A stretch of DNA of 64,000 bases, from positions 434,001 to 498,000 of the forward strand of contig JAPFBR010000002.1 of NCBI GenBank assembly GCA_035798135.1, given 5' to 3'. Source of the stretch: Sediminicola sp035798135. GTDB lineage: Bacteria > Bacteroidota > Bacteroidia > Flavobacteriales > Flavobacteriaceae. Positions 25,263-33,780 of this stretch are shown here, piece by piece (position 1 is the stretch's first letter; every line of letters begins with the position of its first letter). The notes under the pieces are model-generated. The model did not search any database. It saw only the letters and a list, made by a program, of their open reading frames with translations, and was not told the origin of the DNA. The position numbers and the translations under genes are program-made.

Positions 25263-25604
25263 GTGGGATCCAAATTAAAAAACATTTCGTTTGCTGCCGT
25301 GGCTTTTTTTTTGATAGCCGCAATTGAGGCCCCATCTTTTATTAAATTATTGCACGCTGTATATGTCCATAAAGATGTAAAATGTGATCTGGAAAGCATA
25401 GTGCATATCCATAAAGCGGAGTTTGATTGTGATTTTCAAAAATTTAACACCTCCCTTCATTTTTTCCTTCTCCAGCCCCAATATGATAATACCTTGGTTT
25501 TCTCTATCAGAGAGGGTCAATTTGATTATTATTCCTTCGTAAGTTATTTTCAAAAACTTCAAATTTCCCTAAGGGGCCCACCACAGGTACATAATTACAT
25601 TTAA
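25263..25604 (+). CDS. Small exported protein with Cys/His motif, upstream of TonB receptor
   Basis: 113 residues starting at a GTG; there is no ATG in the frame before it. The first 30 residues form a signal-like or membrane segment (ISFAAVAFFLIAAIEAPSFI). It is followed by KCDLESIVHIHKAEFDCDF, in which two cysteines and two histidines are closely grouped. The C terminus ends LRGPPQVHN. I recall proteins of this layout directly before TonB receptors in flavobacteria. The Cys/His grouping suggests metal binding, which is inference. It lies 28 bases before the receptor, so cotranscription is likely. Confidence 0.7.
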   Translation: MGSKLKNISFAAVAFFLIAAIEAPSFIKLLHAVYVHKDVKCDLESIVHIHKAEFDCDFQKFNTSLHFFLLQPQYDNTLVFSIREGQFDYYSFVSYFQKLQISLRGPPQVHNYI

Positions 25605-25632
25605 AATAATAATCATCGTTTAAAATTTAATT

Positions 25633-27861
25633 ATGTTTAAGTCTTTTATCACAATGCTTCTTGTGCTCCTTTATTTTGGAACCCAGAGCAGTTATTCACA
25701 AAATTCAATTTCAGGAACCATAATCAGCAATGAGGACCAAACTCCATTAGAGCAGGTCGAGATCTACTTTCCACAATTGGAAAAAGGCACCTTAACCAAT
25801 GAAAAGGGTGTTTATTTACTTAAAAATATTCCTGTAGGCCCTTATAAAATTGTAATTACGTATCTAGGATTTCAAACCTTCTCCAAAACTATAGATATTG
25901 GACAGGGCGAAAACGTTTTGGATGTTAGCCTAAAAATCAGTGCCATAGAAATGGAGGAGGTTATAGTTTCTACTCCTTTCCATAAATTACAAAGTGAAAA
26001 TGTGGTCAAGGTAGAATATGCGAATGTAGCCTTACTAAAAAAGAAAGGAGCCATTACTTTGGCCGACGGAATCACCAATATTGCCGGGGTATCAAGTGTG
26101 TCCACCGGTATTGGTATCGGCAAACCTGTAATTAGGGGGTTGAGCTCCAATAGAGTTTTGGTCTATACACAAGGTGTTAGACTGGAAAACCAGCAGTTCG
26201 GTGCTGAGCACGGGTTAGGTGTCAATGATGCCGGAATAGAGAGCATAGAGGTTATAAAGGGTCCCGCCTCCCTACTCTATGGCTCTGATGCCATGGGTGG
26301 GGTGTTGTATTTAAATCCAGAAAAATTTGCAGCATCAAATTCCACTGATGGGGATATTAACCTAAATTACTTTTCCAATACGGAAGGCTTTAGTGCCAAT
26401 GCCGGATTTAAAACGTCTGGTGAGAACTTAAAATTTATACTTCGGGGGGGAACAACATCTCATGTGGATTACCAAACTGGAAACGGAGAGCGGGTCACCA
26501 ATTCAAGATTTAAAGAAAATGATTTAAAAACCGGAGTGGCCTTTCAGGGAACCAAATTTAATACCGAAATAAGGTATAATTACAATGCAACGGATATAGG
26601 AATACCGGAGACTATTGGAGAGCAGACCACCGAGCGCAACCCTGAATTACCCTTTCAAAAGATAACCAATCAAATCCTTAGCTCAAAATCAAATATCTTC
26701 TTTGATAAGTCAAGTTTGGAGTTTACCCTAGGATATACCTTCAATAATAGAAAGGAATTTGAAGACGACCTCGTTATTGCCGCATTGGATATGGATTTGT
26801 CCACCTTTAATTATAACATCCATTACAACCTCCCTAAATTGGGTAAGGTGGAAACTATTTTTGGCCTCCAAGGTATGCATCAGAGCAATACTAATTTTGG
26901 GGAAGAAATTCTAATACCTGATGCCATTACCAATGATATTGGTGCCTTGGCAACGTCACACATCCATTTTAATGACAGCAATGATCTTCAGTTAGGTCTT
27001 AGGGTAGATCATAGGTCTATAAATAGTGAGGCTGCAGGAACACCAGGTGAGGAGGATTATATTACCCGATTAAATAGGGATTTTAGCAGTTTCAATGCTG
27101 CTGCAGGCTACAAATTAAATTTTGCCAAGGCATTTATTGCCCGATTAAATTTAGCCTCCGGTTTTAGGGCCCCAAACTTGGCAGAGCTTACTTCCAATGG
27201 AGTACATGAAGGCACAAATAGATATGAAATAGGGAATCCCAGTTTAAAGAACGAGCAAAACATACAGACCGATATTTCATTGGAGTATAAAAATGAGCAT
27301 ATTGAATTTTATGCCAATGGCTTTTTGAATGACGTGAACAATTTTGTGTTTTTGGAACCTACGGGAACCATTAGGGAAGACAATACTGTATATAATTACG
27401 AACAGCAGGATGCCCAATTATATGGTGGTGAACTAGGATTCCATTTACACCCTCATCCTTTGGACTGGCTTCATTTGGAAAGTAGTTACCAAACCGTGAC
27501 CGGAAAATTGGAAAACGGGGATTTTCTGCCCCTTATCCCTGCCAACAGCCTTACCAACACCATTAGAATTGAGCAATCCAATGCAGGACATTGGTTGAAC
27601 AACAGTTATTCCTTTGTAACCTTAAAATCGGTCTTTGACAAAAATAAGGTGAATGCATTTGAAACATCAACTGAAGGCTATAGCATTTTGAATATAGGCA
27701 TTGGGGGTACCATATTCTTGTTCAAACAAAATGTAGAAATACGGGTCAGTGGAAATAACATTTTGGATGAAAGCTATGTTTCCCATTTATCCAGATTAAA
27801 GTCTGAAGGGATAAATGACATTGGCAGAAATATTAGTGTGGCTCTTAGCCTACCCTTATAA
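25633..27861 (+). CDS. TonB-dependent outer-membrane receptor, possibly metal-related
   Basis: 742 residues. The signal peptide is at 1-22 (ending SYSQ). A carboxypeptidase-regulatory-like domain spans about 24-110 (SISGTIISNEDQTPLEQVEI), and the plug domain has KPVIRGLSSNRVLVYTQGVR and IEVIKGPASLLYGSDAMGGV. The barrel contains SGFRAPNLAELTSNGVHEGT, characteristic of metal or siderophore receptors. The small preceding protein with clustered Cys and His suggests a metal such as copper or zinc, but no operator or chaperone gene confirms this. A terminator shared with the convergent gene follows. Confidence 0.9.
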   Translation: MFKSFITMLLVLLYFGTQSSYSQNSISGTIISNEDQTPLEQVEIYFPQLEKGTLTNEKGVYLLKNIPVGPYKIVITYLGFQTFSKTIDIGQGENVLDVSLKISAIEMEEVIVSTPFHKLQSENVVKVEYANVALLKKKGAITLADGITNIAGVSSVSTGIGIGKPVIRGLSSNRVLVYTQGVRLENQQFGAEHGLGVNDAGIESIEVIKGPASLLYGSDAMGGVLYLNPEKFAASNSTDGDINLNYFSNTEGFSANAGFKTSGENLKFILRGGTTSHVDYQTGNGERVTNSRFKENDLKTGVAFQGTKFNTEIRYNYNATDIGIPETIGEQTTERNPELPFQKITNQILSSKSNIFFDKSSLEFTLGYTFNNRKEFEDDLVIAALDMDLSTFNYNIHYNLPKLGKVETIFGLQGMHQSNTNFGEEILIPDAITNDIGALATSHIHFNDSNDLQLGLRVDHRSINSEAAGTPGEEDYITRLNRDFSSFNAAAGYKLNFAKAFIARLNLASGFRAPNLAELTSNGVHEGTNRYEIGNPSLKNEQNIQTDISLEYKNEHIEFYANGFLNDVNNFVFLEPTGTIREDNTVYNYEQQDAQLYGGELGFHLHPHPLDWLHLESSYQTVTGKLENGDFLPLIPANSLTNTIRIEQSNAGHWLNNSYSFVTLKSVFDKNKVNAFETSTEGYSILNIGIGGTIFLFKQNVEIRVSGNNILDESYVSHLSRLKSEGINDIGRNISVALSLPL

Positions 27862-27884
27862 CATAATAAATTTTGAAAGATTGT

Positions 27885-27919
27885 AAAAGGGGGACATTGA
27901 TCACTGTCTCCCTTTTTTA
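27885..27919. terminator. Terminator between TonB receptor and sterol-desaturase-family gene
   Basis: AAAGGGGGACA pairs with TGTCTCCCTTT (one mismatch) around an eight-base loop, ending in T6 on the plus strand. It lies 24 bases after the receptor stop, and the flanking bases allow function for the convergent gene too. Confidence 0.75.
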
Positions 27920-27926
27920 TTATTTT

Positions 27927-28814
27927 CTATTCCTTGGATGTACCGAAACCATAAGTAATCTGCCCTACAAAATCCTTTGGAAATTTGTCATCTCCTTTAA
28001 ATCCCAACTTAATATCCCCACTATCTTCGGGAATATAGTTTGTTTTAAAAATATAATCCCAGAGGCTAAGGCTAATCCCGAAATTTACGCCATAAGTACC
28101 CTTTGGTAGGGAATAGGCATGATGGTATAGGTGCATTACAGGATTATTGAGCAGGTATTTGAACGGGCCCCAGGTTATTTTAATATTGGAATGATTGAAG
28201 TGACCAATGGCAATGGCGATAAAATGGACTATATATGCCTGTTCCGGCTCGAAACCACCTAAAATCATTACACCAAAGGTCTTTAGGGGCTTGTACAATA
28301 TATTTTCCATCCAATGATATCTCAGGTGTGCCGCAAATCCCATCTCCTTTACAGAATGATGGACTTTATGGAATTTCCATAAAAACGCATATTTATGGAG
28401 CAGAATATGCGTAAACCACTGTACAAAATCCAATACCACAAAAAATAGTATTAATTGAAATACCATGGGAAGATTACTTAAATCAAATATGGCCAAACTT
28501 TTGGATGTCAAGCCAATGTCTTTGAATAAAACTTGCAGAAGCTTATAAAAACCACTGATGACTATGGCAAAAATGAAAAAGTTGAAAAACATATAGAAAC
28601 CATCCAACCAAAAATCCTTTCTAAAAATGGATTGGTCCTTGCGCCATGGGAATAAGATTTCCAAAGCCCAAACCAATAGGGAAATAGCGATTAGTCCCCA
28701 AAAGTAATTGTTGTACCAGGAAACCTCAAAAAGAATGGATCTCCCTGTCCATTGTAGGGTTCCCAAAAAAGAATTTATAAAAGCTTCTATATATTTTTCC
28801 AAAATAAAACACAT
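27927..28814 (-). CDS. Sterol desaturase / fatty acid hydroxylase family protein (second copy)
   Basis: 295 residues with several hydrophobic segments and the di-iron histidine boxes HILLHKYAFLWKFHKVHHSV, HLRYHWMEN and VMHLYHHAYSLP. As with the paralogue at 8570-9529, the reaction is probably oxygen-dependent hydroxylation or desaturation of a lipid; the exact substrate is unknown. It is probably an independent gene: 57 bases separate it from the cytochrome upstream on the same strand. The start at 28814 gives an amphipathic head before the first membrane segment. Confidence 0.87.
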   Translation of the reverse strand: MCFILEKYIEAFINSFLGTLQWTGRSILFEVSWYNNYFWGLIAISLLVWALEILFPWRKDQSIFRKDFWLDGFYMFFNFFIFAIVISGFYKLLQVLFKDIGLTSKSLAIFDLSNLPMVFQLILFFVVLDFVQWFTHILLHKYAFLWKFHKVHHSVKEMGFAAHLRYHWMENILYKPLKTFGVMILGGFEPEQAYIVHFIAIAIGHFNHSNIKITWGPFKYLLNNPVMHLYHHAYSLPKGTYGVNFGISLSLWDYIFKTNYIPEDSGDIKLGFKGDDKFPKDFVGQITYGFGTSKE

Positions 28815-28871
28815 TGTTACACTACTGTGCTAAGTAGTAAATTAGGTACACTCCTTACAGCCAAAACATTT

Positions 28872-29342
28872 CTATTTTAAAGGGTACCACTCTATATCCT
28901 TTAATACTTCCCTTCTCCCCTTTTTAATAGGGCCGTAGTTTTTTGCCAGATACTCAACAATTGGACCTTCATTATCTCCCAAGTCCCACAAGTTTTGGGT
29001 TTTCTGCATCCATCGAATTGTGGCTGTCCAACCTTCCTTGCTCATCCTGTTTTGGGTAACCAATTTTGCGGAATGGCAATTCGTGCAATTGTTGATTACT
29101 TCCTGCATCCCATCGGCTTCAATAAATCCTGTTCTTACATGAATCCCATTTTCTATTTTTTCCGGTACCTCATTAATGTCACTATATTCAACTTCCTTAT
29201 TGGGCGTATTAAATAACGTTGATCCAGCCCCATCATAAAAATAAAGAATGACAGCAAGCAGGACCACTATCAATAAAAATCCCCCTATAAAAAACTTATA
29301 GCTTGACTGTAGTTTTCCTTTTTTCTTTTCCGAAGTTGCCAT
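28872..29342 (-). CDS. Membrane-anchored monohaem cytochrome c, partner of sulfite-oxidase-type enzyme
   Basis: 156 residues: an N-terminal anchor at about 17-36 (FFIGGFLLIVVLLAVILYF), then a periplasmic domain with the haem attachment C86-T-N-C89-H90 and a likely distal ligand near M100 in QNRMSKEGWTATI. It starts 4 bases after the molybdoenzyme gene, and this order matches sulfite dehydrogenase subunits SorA/SorB, where the cytochrome takes electrons from molybdenum. The membrane anchor would hold the pair at the inner-membrane surface. Another c-type cytochrome role cannot be excluded. Confidence 0.85.
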   Translation of the reverse strand: MATSEKKKGKLQSSYKFFIGGFLLIVVLLAVILYFYDGAGSTLFNTPNKEVEYSDINEVPEKIENGIHVRTGFIEADGMQEVINNCTNCHSAKLVTQNRMSKEGWTATIRWMQKTQNLWDLGDNEGPIVEYLAKNYGPIKKGRREVLKDIEWYPLK

Positions 29343-29346
29343 GTAC

Positions 29347-30567
29347 CTATATTACTTTGACTGCAATTCTATGGCAGGCGTTATTTAAATATCCTTTAGG
29401 ATTCCAACCCGGAACCAGCATGGGTTGAGCATATCCATTACTGTCAATAGCTTTGGCCCAAACCTCATAATATCCCTTTTTAGGAAATTGGATTCCGGCC
29501 GAAAAATGTTGCCATGCCAGTCGGTTTACTGGCTTTTCAAGGGAACAGGCTTTCCATGTGGCTCCAAAATCTATGGAATAACTCATTTGGGAGACTTCCA
29601 GTTCTCCTGCCCATGCATGTCCCCTAATATTCAATTTGGTTCCCAATTCCAACAAAGCACCTGATTTTGGATAGGTAATCAAAGATTTTACCGGCATGGA
29701 TTCAATAATAGCCATCTCTGAATCTTTCACGATCTCACCTGGAGCTACTGGATTTTTTGGTACTCGATAGGAAGAACCGGTCATTTTTGCTCCATCGTGT
29801 TCTATGTTCCGAATACTGATTCTATTTATCCATTTTCCCGAAACGGATGCAGGCCACCCCCCTGCCACCAAACGCAACGGATATCCATGGGCCAGAGGAA
29901 TATCTTTTCCGTTCATTTGAAAGGCCAATAAAGTTTCATCCATTAACGCCTTATCTATGGGCATTCCTCTGGAAATAGGTTCTTTGTTAGGGTCTCTAGT
30001 CAAATGTTGATCTGTGGCATGGTATCCTATATACACGGCATCCTGTTTTACCCCAACATCCTCTAAAATATCCTTTAGTCTAATACCTGTCCAATTGGCA
30101 CAAGATACGGCGCCAATCGTCCATTGATTGCCCTTGGCAGGTGGATCAAATTCACTGCGACCATTCCCACCGCATTCCAACGTAAGTTGATAGGTATACG
30201 TTTTAAACTTTGTTTTGAGTTCTGCCAAGGAATATGTCTTTTTCTGTTTTACAGATTCTCCATCGAAAGTAAGTGTCCAGTTTTCAACATCAATATTATC
30301 TGGAATCAAGCCATTATTTCTAATAAACATTGATTTATTGGGGGTTACCCTATCATCCAATAAATGAGCCTTGGCCTCTATATTCCAGGGTTTGTCATTT
30401 AAGACTACCATTTCCTTATCCTTGGCGAACATCTTAAAAGGATCATTGTCTTGTAGAGCAAGGAGGTTGTAATCCACAGGTAAAGTGGAACCAAATACTA
30501 TTTCCGTTCCTATGATACCCGACATGGCTCCAAGGGCCACAGTACTTACAAAATTCCTTCTCTTCAT
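29347..30567 (-). CDS. Sulfite oxidase-type molybdopterin oxidoreductase, Tat-exported
   Basis: 406 residues from the ATG at 30567, which begins MKRRNFVSTVALGAMSG, a twin-arginine-like export signal; the longer frame adds 18 residues before it. The molybdenum-ligating cysteine is C132 in LTLECGGNGRSEF. The substrate and cofactor regions include PLRLVAGGWPASVSGKWI, and a C-terminal Mo-co dimerisation domain contains GHAWAGELEVSQMSYSIDFG. It oxidises sulfite to sulfate or a related compound in the periplasm, passing electrons to the adjacent cytochrome. YedY-type methionine sulfoxide reductase is less likely because of the dimerisation domain. Confidence 0.88.
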   Translation of the reverse strand: MKRRNFVSTVALGAMSGIIGTEIVFGSTLPVDYNLLALQDNDPFKMFAKDKEMVVLNDKPWNIEAKAHLLDDRVTPNKSMFIRNNGLIPDNIDVENWTLTFDGESVKQKKTYSLAELKTKFKTYTYQLTLECGGNGRSEFDPPAKGNQWTIGAVSCANWTGIRLKDILEDVGVKQDAVYIGYHATDQHLTRDPNKEPISRGMPIDKALMDETLLAFQMNGKDIPLAHGYPLRLVAGGWPASVSGKWINRISIRNIEHDGAKMTGSSYRVPKNPVAPGEIVKDSEMAIIESMPVKSLITYPKSGALLELGTKLNIRGHAWAGELEVSQMSYSIDFGATWKACSLEKPVNRLAWQHFSAGIQFPKKGYYEVWAKAIDSNGYAQPMLVPGWNPKGYLNNACHRIAVKVI

Positions 30568-30664
30568 AATTTGGCAATTAGCAATAGTATTTAAGCTATG
30601 AAATAAAAATAATGAATTCATAACGAATTCAACCTTGTTATCGGTCTAGGTAAGTTTTCTGATG

Positions 30665-31264
30665 TTAATTTTTTTGAAGTACCACTGTGGTCATACTTCG
30701 TACATCATGGACATTCGTTGTTTTTAGGGGTTCCAAAAAAGTAAGATTAAATTTGATCATGATATTTTTCAAGAGTTCCCTTGTCAATAAAAACCTTTGA
30801 GAACCGTCAGGAAGGGAATAAATACCGTTCCCCTCGGCAATGATCAAATCCTCTATTCCTATATTGGATGCCATACGAATGAATATACTGCCATTAACCT
30901 TTAACACCCTCACCAATTCGCCCATCATGCCAACAAAATGTTTTTCATTCATTGCAAAATGCAATACGGCATTGCAAATGATATGATTGAACTCACCCGT
31001 GGAATAAGGCATCCTATCTATTTCTGATACTAGGAACTGTTTATGGGATGCTGCATATAATTCTCTTACCAATTCAATTTTTTCAACCTCACTATCTACG
31101 GCCCAAATATCAAATTTATTGTTGTAAAACCAATACATATTTCTTCCTGTTCCACAACCCGCATCCAATATTTTGTCTTGCTGGCTATAGCGTCCTTTAA
31201 CAATCTGGTCCAGGAGATAAATATCGATGTTACCCAGGATGTTTTTTAATTCTATATCGGTCAT
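30665..31264 (-). CDS. Class I SAM-dependent methyltransferase
   Basis: 199 residues with motif I ILDAGCGTGRNMYWFY (about 33-48), AVDSEVEKIELVREL, and the post-I region IICNAVLHFAMNEKHFVGMM. Its closest look-alikes are small Methyltransf_11 proteins, but the substrate is unknown. It is flanked by a terminator upstream and the sulfite-oxidase gene downstream (97-base gap), so it is probably an independent unit. Confidence 0.85.
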   Translation of the reverse strand: MTDIELKNILGNIDIYLLDQIVKGRYSQQDKILDAGCGTGRNMYWFYNNKFDIWAVDSEVEKIELVRELYAASHKQFLVSEIDRMPYSTGEFNHIICNAVLHFAMNEKHFVGMMGELVRVLKVNGSIFIRMASNIGIEDLIIAEGNGIYSLPDGSQRFLLTRELLKNIMIKFNLTFLEPLKTTNVHDVRSMTTVVLQKN

Positions 31265-31294
31265 TTATCTACAATATTCAGTTTAAGGCACTAC

Positions 31295-31337
31295 ATAAAA
31301 AAAGACCCAATCTTAGATTACTAAGAAATGGGTCTTT
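31295..31337 (-). terminator. Terminator after the small membrane protein gene
   Basis: AAAGACCCA (31301-31309) pairs with TGGGTCTTT (31329-31337), and inside it CTTAG pairs with CTAAG. The T run lies on the minus strand. It ends the gene at 31358-31657. Confidence 0.85.
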
Positions 31338-31357
31338 AAAATTAAGATTTTTATAGG

Positions 31358-31657
31358 TTAAACTTCTATTACCTTACCTTTTCTTGATGCTTTTCTCACA
31401 TAGGTATAGAACCACATTAAAGTAAAGGAGGGAATAAAATCCAACCCGGGCACAAGTTCTTCCAAGAAGGTAACTACTCCGGCAACTTGTCCCATTTTAC
31501 CTTTATACATTCTGGTCATTAACCATCCAGAAATAGGCGCCCATATAATATCTGAGAACTCCCCTATTCCAGGAATCAAAAAAGAAACCATTCCCATGGC
31601 ATCAAATGCAAGACCAAGAAAAAGGTTTCTTATTTTATGTTTTTCAAAAGTTGACAT
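31358..31657 (-). CDS. Small conserved membrane protein
   Basis: 99 residues with two hydrophobic stretches (LGLAFDAMGMVSFLIPGIG and FIPSFTLMWFYTYV) and a polar basic C terminus (RKASRKGKVIEV). It looks like a common flavobacterial protein of unknown role. It is the last gene of a probable msrA-folE-this series on the minus strand; the gap to folE is 51 bases. Confidence 0.72.
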   Translation of the reverse strand: MSTFEKHKIRNLFLGLAFDAMGMVSFLIPGIGEFSDIIWAPISGWLMTRMYKGKMGQVAGVVTFLEELVPGLDFIPSFTLMWFYTYVRKASRKGKVIEV

Positions 31658-31708
31658 ATTTAAATTTAATAATTACTGCTTATATAAATCAATAAAAATG
31701 CCAAATAC

Positions 31709-32308
31709 TTAAGAAAGCTTACTGCTAATTAATTTAAGGAACTCATTGCGAGTCTCCTGTTTTTCAAATTGTCCCCTAAATCCAGATGTGGTTGTTACGG
31801 AATTCTGTTTTTGCACTCCTCTCATCATCATACACATATGGGAAGCCTCAATGACCACAGCTACCCCCTTGGGTTTTAAGGTATTGTTTATACACTCCAA
31901 AATGTCATGTGTTAAACGTTCTTGGACCTGTAATCTTCTGGCAAACACATCCACCACGCGAGGAATTTTACTTAATCCAACAATATGTCCGTTAGGTATG
32001 TAGGCAATATGTGCCTTTCCAAAAAATGGCAGCATATGATGTTCACAAAGGGAGTAAAGTTCAATATCCTTGATGATTACCATATCGTCATAATCCTCTT
32101 TGAACATGGCACTCTGTAAAATCTCCACAGCATCTTGTTTATAGCCCTGTGTTAAAAACAACATGGCCTTTGCGGCTCGTTCAGGAGTTTTAAGCAAACC
32201 TTCGCGATTGACATCTTCCCCTATTTCGTCAATAATACGGGAATACCTTTCCTGAACATCTGCGGTAATTTCAAAATTGTATTCTTCTAAACTTTTGTAT
32301 GGCGCCAT
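31709..32308 (-). CDS. folE: GTP cyclohydrolase I
   Basis: Converts GTP to 7,8-dihydroneopterin triphosphate, the first step of folate (and pterin) synthesis. Zinc ligands are C88 and H91 in LCEHHMLPFFGKAHIAYIP, and C159 in SHMCMMMRGV. The segments KTPERAAKAMLFLTQGY and GLSKIPRVVDVFARRLQVQE are typical, and the length (199 residues) fits the T-fold enzyme. The next gene upstream is msrA at 15 bases, so the two are probably cotranscribed. Confidence 0.96.
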   Translation of the reverse strand: MAPYKSLEEYNFEITADVQERYSRIIDEIGEDVNREGLLKTPERAAKAMLFLTQGYKQDAVEILQSAMFKEDYDDMVIIKDIELYSLCEHHMLPFFGKAHIAYIPNGHIVGLSKIPRVVDVFARRLQVQERLTHDILECINNTLKPKGVAVVIEASHMCMMMRGVQKQNSVTTTSGFRGQFEKQETRNEFLKLISSKLS

Positions 32309-32323
32309 ATTTTTTTGATATGA

Positions 32324-32863
32324 TTAAAGTAGTTTATTACTATAATATTTTTCTAACTTTTTAATTTTTGGATCTATGATAACTTGGCAATATCCCTGGG
32401 ACCTATGGTCATTATAGTAGTTAATATGTTCTTCCCCTGCATTGTAAAAAGGCTTGGCGTCTGTCACAGCCGTTACCACTGGCTTACCAAAAATATTAGC
32501 TTGATTTAGTTCGCCTATAAACTCATCGGCTATTACTTTCTGATTTTTATTTTGATAGAAAATCTCACTCCTATATTGGGTGCCCACATCGTTTGCCTGT
32601 CGGTTTAACGTCGTAGGATCATGGGTAGCAAAAAAAACTTCTAACAAAGATTTATAGTCTATCTCCTTGGGATCAAAGATTATTTTAATTCCTTCTGCAT
32701 GCCCTGTCCTTCCCTCACAAATTTCTCTGTAAGCTGGATTTTTTATATCACCTCCGGTATAACCTGGTATTACTTCTTTAACGCCGCGTAAACGTTGAAA
32801 TACAGCTTCGGTACACCAAAAACATCCTCCTGCAAACACTGCAATTTCGGAATTGGAATCACT
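32324..32863 (-). CDS. msrA: Peptide-methionine (S)-S-oxide reductase
   Basis: Repairs oxidised methionine in proteins, using thioredoxin. From the ATG at 32863 (MSDSNSEIAVF) the enzyme has 179 residues and the active site AGGCFWCTEAVFQRL with nucleophile C15. GYTGGDIKNPAYREICEGRTGHAE is the substrate region. The longest frame begins 17 codons earlier with basic residues and is less like the family. It has no recycling cysteine pair obvious near its C terminus, so the mechanism may rely on C18 next to the nucleophile. Confidence 0.93.
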   Translation of the reverse strand, partial: SDSNSEIAVFAGGCFWCTEAVFQRLRGVKEVIPGYTGGDIKNPAYREICEGRTGHAEGIKIIFDPKEIDYKSLLEVFFATHDPTTLNRQANDVGTQYRSEIFYQNKNQKVIADEFIGELNQANIFGKPVVTAVTDAKPFYNAGEEHINYYNDHRSQGYCQVIIDPKIKKLEKYYSNKLL

Positions 32864-33064
32864 CATAATTAATTGTTTATTATTTTTAGTCAAACGTTGA
32901 ACAAATTTATTCATTTATTTACTCATTTCTTCAAATAAAATGAGAATTCGTTCTTAATTTTATCTATCCATTGCTTTTAAACAGTTCTAACTGCCAATAA
33001 GTCGTTTTACTTATCCATAACTATCCCCTAAATTACATAAAATATAAAACTAACAAACAATGGC

Positions 33065-33072
33065 TAATTTTG
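33065..33072 (+). promoter_or_regulatory. Possible -7 element upstream of the ABC ATPase gene
   Basis: TAATTTTG fits TAnnTTTG, 44 bases before the ATG at 33117, without a clear -33 TTG. Confidence 0.35.
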
Positions 33073-33116
33073 TAATGTTGGGCGTAATGATTACTTTCAA
33101 CCCCTAAAAATAACTC

Positions 33117-33779
33117 ATGATTCAGGCTTCAAATATCCAAAAATATTATGGTGAACTTAAAGTTCTTAAAGGCGTGGACCTACATATTAAAAAAGGTGAA
33201 ATTGTTTCCATAGTTGGAGCTTCTGGGGCTGGCAAAACGACGCTGTTACAGATTTTAGGTACTTTGGATAACCAGACAAATAAAAACGACAGTGAGTTGT
33301 TCATCAATCAGACCAATGTAACATCCCTAAATGACAAGGCCATGGCTAGATTTAGAAATGAACACATTGGCTTTATTTTTCAGTTCCACCAACTTCTACC
33401 TGAATTTACAGCTTTGGAGAATGTTTGTATTCCTGCATTCATTAAAAAAACGGCAAAGGACCAAGCTGAAAAAAGGGCTAAAGAACTTTTGGACTTTTTG
33501 GGTCTTTCCCATAGGTACCATCATAAGCCCAACGAGCTTTCTGGTGGAGAACAACAAAGAGTGGCTGTGGCAAGGGCCTTAGTGAACAATCCTTCCATTA
33601 TTTTCGCCGATGAGCCCAGCGGTAATTTGGATTCTGAAAGTGCTGACAATCTTCACCAACTTTTTTTTAAATTGCGAGAGCAATTTGGACAAACCTTTGT
33701 CATAGTAACCCATAATGAAGAACTGGCAGAAATGGCAGATAGGAAATTGGTCATGGTAGATGGCCTCATTACTACCTAG
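33117..33779 (+). CDS. ABC transporter ATP-binding protein, LolD/FtsE-like
   Basis: 220 residues: Walker A GASGAGKTT at about 34-42, Q-loop FQFHQLLPEFTALENV, signature NELSGGEQQRVAVARALV, Walker B IIFADEPSGNLD, and H-loop VIVTHNEELA. This is the MacB/LolD type of ATPase, which works with a FtsX-like permease; no permease lies here, so its partner is encoded elsewhere. LolD would energise lipoprotein release from the inner membrane. It begins an apparent operon with the CPBP protease and TIGR02757 genes (1-base gap, then 4-base overlap). Confidence 0.88.
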   Translation: MIQASNIQKYYGELKVLKGVDLHIKKGEIVSIVGASGAGKTTLLQILGTLDNQTNKNDSELFINQTNVTSLNDKAMARFRNEHIGFIFQFHQLLPEFTALENVCIPAFIKKTAKDQAEKRAKELLDFLGLSHRYHHKPNELSGGEQQRVAVARALVNNPSIIFADEPSGNLDSESADNLHQLFFKLREQFGQTFVIVTHNEELAEMADRKLVMVDGLITT

Positions 33780-33780
33780 T

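Noticed and set aside
27873..28109. Plus-strand frame of 78 codons after the second TonB receptor
   Set aside because: It covers the terminator and lies antisense to the C-terminal coding part of the sterol-desaturase-family gene, which has clear family motifs.
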